Part shown: positions 33,632-37,896 of the stretch, piece by piece | Position numbering within the stretch: position 1 is the stretch's first letter | Layout: each line of letters opens with the position of its first letter | Source: Hyphomonadaceae bacterium | Lineage (GTDB): Bacteria; Pseudomonadota; Alphaproteobacteria; Caulobacterales; Hyphomonadaceae | Direction of reading: 5' to 3' | Assembly: GCA_947478925.1 (NCBI GenBank) | Contig: CANJXY010000013.1 | Location: forward strand, 1-37,896 | Length of the DNA stretch: 37,896 nt | The notes under the pieces: generated by a model | What the model saw: only the letters and a program-made list of their open reading frames with translations | Told to the model about the DNA's origin: nothing | Database searches by the model: none | Made by a program: the position numbers and the translations under genes

Positions 33632-33643
33632 AAGACCGGTCTT
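33632..33643. promoter_or_regulatory. Perfect 12-bp palindrome touching the cysS start codon
   Basis: AAGACCGGTCTT lies immediately before the ATG (on the minus strand it ends at the base before ATG). It occupies the ribosome-binding region, where no Shine-Dalgarno sequence is seen. A hairpin or dyad-binding protein could affect initiation. Confidence 0.4.
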
Positions 33644-33836
33644 TTCGTTCCGTTAGGAATATTCAATAAGGGTTTGCGAATGCAGCAATTGGCGTTTCGC
33701 CGAGAGGCGCCTATGTGTCACGCACGTCCCGTCCGATCAATGTGGGCCGGGGTACGGTTCAAAAACAGGGCTTCGTAGCGCCCGATGGCTCTGAAACCGT
33801 CACGGGTTCCAGCCTGAGTAACGAAAGGGACGGCCC

Positions 33837-34451
33837 ATGGACACCGTGACGAAAGACAAGACCAAGACCGCTTTCGACCTCTCCCAGCGCCCCTCCCGAG
33901 ACGAGGCGGAAGACGCCGTCCGCACCCTCATCGCATGGGCCGGCGATGATCCCAAGCGCGAAGGCTTGATCGACACCCCCGGCCGCGTCGTCGATGCCTA
34001 CGAGGAATGGTTCAAAGGCTATGGCGAAGATCCCCGCGAATACCTCTCGCGTACCTTCGACGACGTGAAGGGCTATGACGACATCGTCATGCTCCGCGAC
34101 ATCGACGTGGAGTCCCATTGCGAGCACCACATAGCCCCGTTCCTTGGCAAGGCGTTCGTCGCCTACATGCCGCTCGACAACGTCGTCGGCATTTCCAAGA
34201 TCGCTCGTGTCGTCGAAATCTACGCCAAGCGCCTGCAGACGCAGGAAACGATGACTTCGCAGATCCTCACTGCGATCCAGGAAGTGCTAAAGCCCCAAGG
34301 CGTCGCCGTGATGATCGACGCCAAGCACGAGTGCATGACCACGCGCGGTGTTCATCACCCGAACGTCTCGACCATCACCACGCAGTTCAGCGGCGTCTTC
34401 AAGACCGACAAGGAGCTCCGCGAACGCTTCCTCCGCATGTCGGGACGGTAA
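33837..34451 (+). CDS. folE: GTP cyclohydrolase I
   Basis: A 204-residue enzyme that converts GTP to 7,8-dihydroneopterin triphosphate, the first step to folate and related pterins. Zinc ligands Cys95 and His98 (SHCEHH) and Cys166 (KHECMTTRG) match the E. coli trio. The core includes REGLIDTPGRVVDAYEEWFK, YMPLDNVVGISKIARVVEIY and the terminal TTQFSGVFKTDKELRERFLR. ATG at 33837 follows AAAGGGA. Folate made here would feed the metF/metH one-carbon genes, though they are far away on the window. It converges with the M23 peptidase gene. Confidence 0.97.
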   Translation: MDTVTKDKTKTAFDLSQRPSRDEAEDAVRTLIAWAGDDPKREGLIDTPGRVVDAYEEWFKGYGEDPREYLSRTFDDVKGYDDIVMLRDIDVESHCEHHIAPFLGKAFVAYMPLDNVVGISKIARVVEIYAKRLQTQETMTSQILTAIQEVLKPQGVAVMIDAKHECMTTRGVHHPNVSTITTQFSGVFKTDKELRERFLRMSGR

Positions 34452-34476
34452 GTCAGGGGCAGCCGGGCGGCCGCTC

Positions 34477-35664
34477 TCACTTCGCCAGAACAATGTCCCC
34501 GCTCTGCAGCGGACGCGCATAGTCCGCATAGGGCAGCTCGATGTTCGTGAAGGTCACCGGTATGCCCGCGCACGCCAGCGGCTCCGGGCGGTCACACACC
34601 TGGAAGTGCAGGTGCGGCTCCGACGAGTTGCCTGACGAACCCAGCTTCCCGATAAGCTGACCCGCCTTGACGACATCCCCCACCTTCACCGTCAGGCTGC
34701 CCGGCTTGAGGTGGGCGTACATCGAGAACTCGCCATTGCCGTGATCGATCACGATGTGGTTTCCCGCTATCGCATTCACGTTGCTCGCCACCATCTGCAT
34801 CTGATAGGCGCCCACACGCTCGGCGTAGACCTCGAACGCCTCGTCCGGCTGTCGCAGCGTGGCCGGATCTTCGGTCACGTCTTCCTTCACCGCGACAACT
34901 CTCCCATCCGCCGCCGCAAGAATCTCCGCGCCGTAAGCGTAGAAATCTTCGAACGTCGTTCCGTTCCCATGGTGCGAGCTCGTACCATCACCGAGGCGCA
35001 CGATGTCGAACGCAAATTCTTCCGGGAGGGCCCAGCGGTGTGCGGTATGCGGCGTCGGACCGACAGCCGCGAACCAGAGGCCTGTCATCGGAAAGCGGAA
35101 TGCCGTCTTCGACATCGCCGAGTCGATCGGCAGGCTGGCGCTCGTCTCGGCGGTCCTACTCCCGCGCACGAAGCGGACCCGTACCCGCACCGCATCGCGC
35201 GTACCCTTGTAGGCAAAGGGCTGCCCCATCATCAGCAACGCCTCGCCATGCTTAAGCGCAGGCCCCGCCAGCAGCGCATCCTTCGCGATCAGCGCGCCTG
35301 AGCAGAACTGAAACGCCATCATGTCCATCATGCCCGAGGCCTGCACCCGCGGCCCTGCCATGGCCACCGTCTTGAGGTCGGCGCCCGCGATATGGCGCGT
35401 ATCCTTTACCACGCCGCCCGCCATCAACTCGACATCCACACCCAGGATTTCGATCGACGCCGAACCGGCGTGCGACACCAGCACGTTCTGCAGCACCAGG
35501 CTCTGCACGCCCCGCTGCGATTCCAGCGGATAGGTGCGCACCTGCTCCGCCGGACAGAACTTCACCATCACATCACTCGACTTCCCATCGGCGTAGGCCC
35601 ACTCGGGCGTCAGGGCAGCCGTCAGCAATCCCGCCGCAACAGCGGCAGACCACACGATCTTCAT
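34477..35664 (-). CDS. M23-family peptidoglycan-type peptidase (LytM-like)
   Basis: A 395-residue secreted protein with a signal peptide (MKIVWSAAVAAGLLTAALTP then EWAYA). The N-terminal half is an uncharacterised beta-rich region. The C-terminal half is LytM: AHRWALPEEFAFDIVRLGDG (metal-binding Asp region, FAFD), YGAEILAAADGRVVAVKEDV, HIVIDHGNGEFSMYAHLKPG, and PHLHFQVCD with the HLH zinc motif. Members cut peptide cross-links in cell walls, although some act as regulators. Start at 35664 matches the signal peptide; the open frame upstream is shadow. It sits 14 bp after the HAAS gene, in the same operon. Confidence 0.92.
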   Translation of the reverse strand: MKIVWSAAVAAGLLTAALTPEWAYADGKSSDVMVKFCPAEQVRTYPLESQRGVQSLVLQNVLVSHAGSASIEILGVDVELMAGGVVKDTRHIAGADLKTVAMAGPRVQASGMMDMMAFQFCSGALIAKDALLAGPALKHGEALLMMGQPFAYKGTRDAVRVRVRFVRGSRTAETSASLPIDSAMSKTAFRFPMTGLWFAAVGPTPHTAHRWALPEEFAFDIVRLGDGTSSHHGNGTTFEDFYAYGAEILAAADGRVVAVKEDVTEDPATLRQPDEAFEVYAERVGAYQMQMVASNVNAIAGNHIVIDHGNGEFSMYAHLKPGSLTVKVGDVVKAGQLIGKLGSSGNSSEPHLHFQVCDRPEPLACAGIPVTFTNIELPYADYARPLQSGDIVLAK

Positions 35665-35678
35665 CTCAGTCTCCAGTG

Positions 35679-36296
35679 TTAGAATTCGTTGGATGGGTTG
35701 GAGGGCAGCCCAACGCGCGGTGGTTTCACGCGCCCGTACGCCCAGGTCAGCAGCAAGTAGAGAAGGACCCCCGTCACGATGGCGAGCGGCGCAAACCACC
35801 CGCCTGTGAGTTCGACGCCATCGACATTAGCGTCTGCGCCAATGAACAACTGTCCGGTGCTCAGCCGGAAGACACCGACATCCTGGTTTGTCGTCAGCTT
35901 CAGGATGCCGAGAAATATCATCATCGTCGCAACCAGATACCCGACACTCATGACGATCGCCGTCACCAGCCCGCGTATGCCCGTCGCCGCCGTACGCAAG
36001 ATCGCCGACAGGACATCGTGCGGACCAAAAGTCCGCCCCGCCCGCACACGCAAGCGATCCGCCACCAGCTGTGGCAGAAACTCATCCGGATCACCCAGTT
36101 GCTCAAGCGCCGAGCGCGCATCAGCTTCACTCGCAGGCGTCTGCGCCATGGCGTCGAGAATATGCGTCTCCAACTCCTGCCGCACGGCATCGGCTTCCGC
36201 GCGTGAGAGCGGCGCCAGCGTACGATCAACCTGTGCGAAGTAACTCGCCAACAGCTTGCGCGCCTGCACATCGCCAATCTCGATCCAGCTAGACAT
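35679..36296 (-). CDS. HAAS-domain (DUF1700-like) membrane protein
   Basis: A 205-residue protein whose N-terminal 80 residues carry the HAAS signalling helical domain: LASYFAQVDRTLAPLSRAEA, VRQELETHILDAMAQTPASE and ALEQLGDPDEFLPQLVADRL. Two or more membrane helices follow (IRGLVTAIVMSVGYLVATMM; WFAPLAIVTGVLLYLLLTWA) with an extracytoplasmic segment between. HAAS proteins are typically encoded next to PadR-like regulators and are thought to relay envelope status to them. Here the gene begins in an 8-bp overlap with the padR stop, so both are produced together. Confidence 0.9.
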   Translation of the reverse strand: MSSWIEIGDVQARKLLASYFAQVDRTLAPLSRAEADAVRQELETHILDAMAQTPASEADARSALEQLGDPDEFLPQLVADRLRVRAGRTFGPHDVLSAILRTAATGIRGLVTAIVMSVGYLVATMMIFLGILKLTTNQDVGVFRLSTGQLFIGADANVDGVELTGGWFAPLAIVTGVLLYLLLTWAYGRVKPPRVGLPSNPSNEF

Positions 36297-36645
36297 CGAG
36301 CAACCCCCTCAGACTAGCGTCGAACCTGATCCAGCGACGTGCGCCGTCGTCCAGCGCAGCGAGACCCTTTGCGGTTATGGAATAGGTCTTCTTCGCAGGC
36401 CCCGATTCCTGGATCACCCATTCGGCGCTGGTCAGCCCGTCATGCTCGAACCCAGCCAAGAGCGGATAGAGCGTGCCTTCAGGAATACTGCCGCCGAGCA
36501 CATCCTTGACCGCGACCGCCAGCGCATAGCCGTGCCGCGGCCCCGACTTCAGTGCGCCAAGTACGGCAAAGGGCAACACCCCTTTGCGCCAGCGCTTCTC
36601 CCAGTCATCCACCTGCGCATTCACGGCTGTCACCCAAGCTTTCAT
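36289..36645 (-). CDS. PadR-family transcriptional regulator
   Basis: A 118-residue winged-helix repressor. The DNA-binding part has KGVLPFAVLGALKSGPRHGY, AVAVKDVLGGSIPEGTLYPL and the wing/helix EHDGLTSAEWVIQESGPAKK, followed by the conserved KTYSITAKGLAALDDGARRW. An N-terminal extension (MKAWVTAVNAQVDDWEKRWR) precedes the wing. ATG at 36645 is directly adjacent to a 29-bp inverted repeat, a probable autoregulatory operator, and no Shine-Dalgarno sequence is visible. Its gene overlaps the HAAS gene; the two and the M23 peptidase form one operon. Confidence 0.93.
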   Translation of the reverse strand: MKAWVTAVNAQVDDWEKRWRKGVLPFAVLGALKSGPRHGYALAVAVKDVLGGSIPEGTLYPLLAGFEHDGLTSAEWVIQESGPAKKTYSITAKGLAALDDGARRWIRFDASLRGLLDV

Positions 36646-36646
36646 C

Positions 36647-36675
36647 TGATGTACATCGATATTCGAGGTACATCA
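36647..36675. promoter_or_regulatory. 29-bp inverted repeat, candidate PadR operator
   Basis: Arms TGATGTACATCGA and TCGAGGTACATCA, centre TAT; 12 of 13 pairs match. Each arm contains GTACATC-type sequence with the ATGT/ACAT core known from PadR operators. The repeat ends one base before the PadR ATG and overlaps a TTGATG / TACATC pair with 17-nt spacing that could be the promoter (minus strand). Confidence 0.75.
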
Positions 36676-36801
36676 AGAGCTCAGCTGTAGTTTTCCAGTT
36701 ATCCTGCAAAAGCGCCTATGTGCCCGCGCCAGGCCCACCAGTGCCACCTCGGACTTGAGAAGTGATCGTCTCGAAGGATGAATGCTGGGGGGACAATCGT
36801 T

Positions 36802-36978
36802 TTAGTTCCGCGTCCGCAACTCAGGACCATGCGGCATCGGCCCCAATTCGTAATCAAAGCCCAACGCATTTTGGCGCTGCATTTGAGCCTGCTGGACCTT
36901 GTTCATGCGATCCCCGTCCAGCGTTGAGGACGTGCTTCCGGGTATGCCGAACCCCGCAAGCAGATACGAGCCTGCCAT
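36802..36978 (-). CDS. Small ORF, 58 residues, unknown function
   Basis: ATG at 36978 gives MAGSYLLAGFGIPGSTSSTL, then DGDRMNKVQQAQMQRQNALG, then FDYELGPMPHGPELRTRN, and stops at TAA 36802. It starts 6 bp after the DUF2007-like stop. The N-terminus is weakly hydrophobic; the middle is Gln-rich. An internal ATG at Met25 (GGGGA a few bases upstream) could be the real start, giving 34 residues. No family is recognised. Confidence 0.5.
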   Translation of the reverse strand: MAGSYLLAGFGIPGSTSSTLDGDRMNKVQQAQMQRQNALGFDYELGPMPHGPELRTRN

Positions 36979-36984
36979 CAGCGC

Positions 36985-37278
36985 TCACACCTTCCAGTGG
37001 TCTCGACGCCGTGTCGGCTCGGCCTCCCGATCGCGATGCTCTGCAGCCACCTTGATCGGCCGACGGATCGCATCCTTCGCTTCTTGAATTTTCGCATGCG
37101 GCACGAACACCTGCATGCCGCTCAGCGCCAGCGTCCAGCCCCAGTCGATATTGGCATGGCGCGCGTTCCCCACGAACGCATCGATGTCCTCCGCACGAAG
37201 CTCGGAAGCGATCACTTCGGCCTCCTCCCGCATCGCCAGCGCGATCAGGATGGTATCGTCCAGCTGCTCACTGGTCAT
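36985..37278 (-). CDS. DUF2007-like putative signal-transducing protein
   Basis: A 97-residue protein, MTSEQLDDTILIALAMREEA and so on, with strand-helix-strand order AEVIASELRAEDIDAFVGNA and GWTLALSGMQVFVPHAKIQE then AKDAIRR, as in the small DUF2007 domain, which resembles ferredoxin-like PII-type folds. The C-terminal tail is basic. ATG at 37278 follows GGGGGAG eight bases upstream. Function unknown. Confidence 0.75.
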   Translation of the reverse strand: MTSEQLDDTILIALAMREEAEVIASELRAEDIDAFVGNARHANIDWGWTLALSGMQVFVPHAKIQEAKDAIRRPIKVAAEHRDREAEPTRRRDHWKV

Positions 37279-37395
37279 TTGGCAACTCCCCCAACGTCGC
37301 CACCAACCCGCGTTCGTCGCCGAAAGGCAAGTCCGCGCACCAATGTGATTCCGGACAAGCACAGGGCGCGTGAGCTGGGCGAGGAGTTGCAAAGA

Positions 37396-37896
37396 TCAGG
37401 GCACGGTCGGCGGCGCCTCTTTCACTTTGACCTGCGCATCCACGAGCGGCGTCTTCAGCTCGGCGGACTCCGCTGCCTCCGCTTGCTTGGCTTTCTTGCC
37501 CTTCTTCGCCGGCTTGGGCGGCGGCGGGATCAGCACCGGCACGAACGGCTTCAACGGATCGGGATTGTAGCGCGGCTTCAGATCGCTGGCCGACAACCGC
37601 TCCACCACGCTCGGATCAAGCACACTGCCGGCATAGTCAATGGTTGGCCGATCCTTGCGCGACTTTCCTGACCAGATTCGCCGCGTGTAGATCGGATAGT
37701 TCATTGGCGACAGCGAGTCCCAGAAACGCGGCCGCGAGATCTTGCCCTTGAACACCAGCCCCGCCTCGCGCACCGCCTGCGCGAGCGGAGATTCGTCCTC
37801 GCCATACGTGCCATAGAAACGCAGCCCGCATTCTGCCGCGCCCTCGGCCACCCACTTCAGCGGCGCCGCCGAGAGCGGAGAGCCCTCGCCCCCGCC
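37396..37896 (-). CDS. DUF2235-type protein, C-terminal part (gene continues beyond window)
   Basis: The frame is open to the window end, so at least 166 residues are inside. The visible part begins with GGGEGSPLSAAPLKWVAEGA, which fits the DUF2235 motif near its catalytic His region (phospholipase-like alpha/beta hydrolase related to type VI effectors), followed by AECGLRFYGTYGED and ISRPRFWDSLSPMNYPIYTR. The last 60 residues are a Pro/Lys-rich tail (IPPPPKPAKKGKKAKQAEAA). I base the family on that short block, so the assignment is tentative. Neither the N-terminus nor any secretion signal is visible. Confidence 0.6.
   Translation of the reverse strand, partial: GGGEGSPLSAAPLKWVAEGAAECGLRFYGTYGEDESPLAQAVREAGLVFKGKISRPRFWDSLSPMNYPIYTRRIWSGKSRKDRPTIDYAGSVLDPSVVERLSASDLKPRYNPDPLKPFVPVLIPPPPKPAKKGKKAKQAEAAESAELKTPLVDAQVKVKEAPPTVP

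Overview
This looks like a chromosomal segment of an alphaproteobacterium with GC-rich DNA. A split cobalamin-dependent methionine synthase, a DjlA-type J protein beside an AmpD-like amidase, a small TonB-dependent receptor, an alpha-type ArsR/methyltransferase fusion ahead of metF, and many short lipoproteins would fit a Hyphomonadaceae/Caulobacterales-like organism. That placement is an inference, since there is no rRNA in the window. I see no prophage, insertion sequence, CRISPR array, tRNA or rRNA gene. Nearly every base is accounted for by tightly packed genes.

Layout. Positions 1-3.8 kb hold prfA (cut by the window start), a lipoprotein, a MAPEG membrane protein, an NTF2-like lipoprotein and an HNH endonuclease. 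Positions 4-7.1 kb hold an M28 peptidase lipoprotein, an AlkA-like glycosylase, a 56-residue coiled-coil protein and a BLUF photoreceptor. Positions 7.2-10 kb are a minus-strand cluster: DjlA-like J protein, small membrane protein, EamA transporter, AmpD-like amidase (the last two overlap ATGA). Positions 10.2-16.6 kb hold a RhlE-type helicase, a flavoprotein, a TonB-dependent receptor, and OmpW with a perfect FNR/FixK-type box and a classical terminator.

Positions 16.7-23.8 kb are the most striking region: a seven-gene minus-strand methionine-cycle operon. The order is ArsR-methyltransferase regulator, metF, VOC protein, MetH homocysteine half, PNPOx-like flavoprotein, RidA-like lipoprotein, MetH folate/B12/activation half. 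Four junctions are 4-bp ATGA overlaps. The operon starts at a 30-bp inverted repeat that covers the -10 box and the start codon of the regulator, which suggests an autoregulated leaderless transcript.

Positions 23.9-31.2 kb hold mlaA-mlaC lipid-transport genes, two small proteins, an MFS transporter, a PQQ-dehydrogenase-like beta-propeller without the expected catalytic histidine, a SufU/IscU-like scaffold lacking one cysteine, a CHAD protein and a lipoprotein. Positions 31.2-33.6 kb form a coupled cysS / small membrane protein / exoD operon in which the middle gene seems to begin with CTG. Positions 33.8-37.9 kb hold folE, a PadR / HAAS-domain / M23 peptidase operon with a 29-bp operator touching the PadR start codon, a 58-residue ORF, a DUF2007-like protein and the C-terminus of a DUF2235 protein that runs off the window.

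The best candidates for something underdescribed are the methionine operon with its inserted RidA/PNPOx/VOC genes and self-overlapping operator, the CTG start, and the PadR/HAAS/M23 envelope module.
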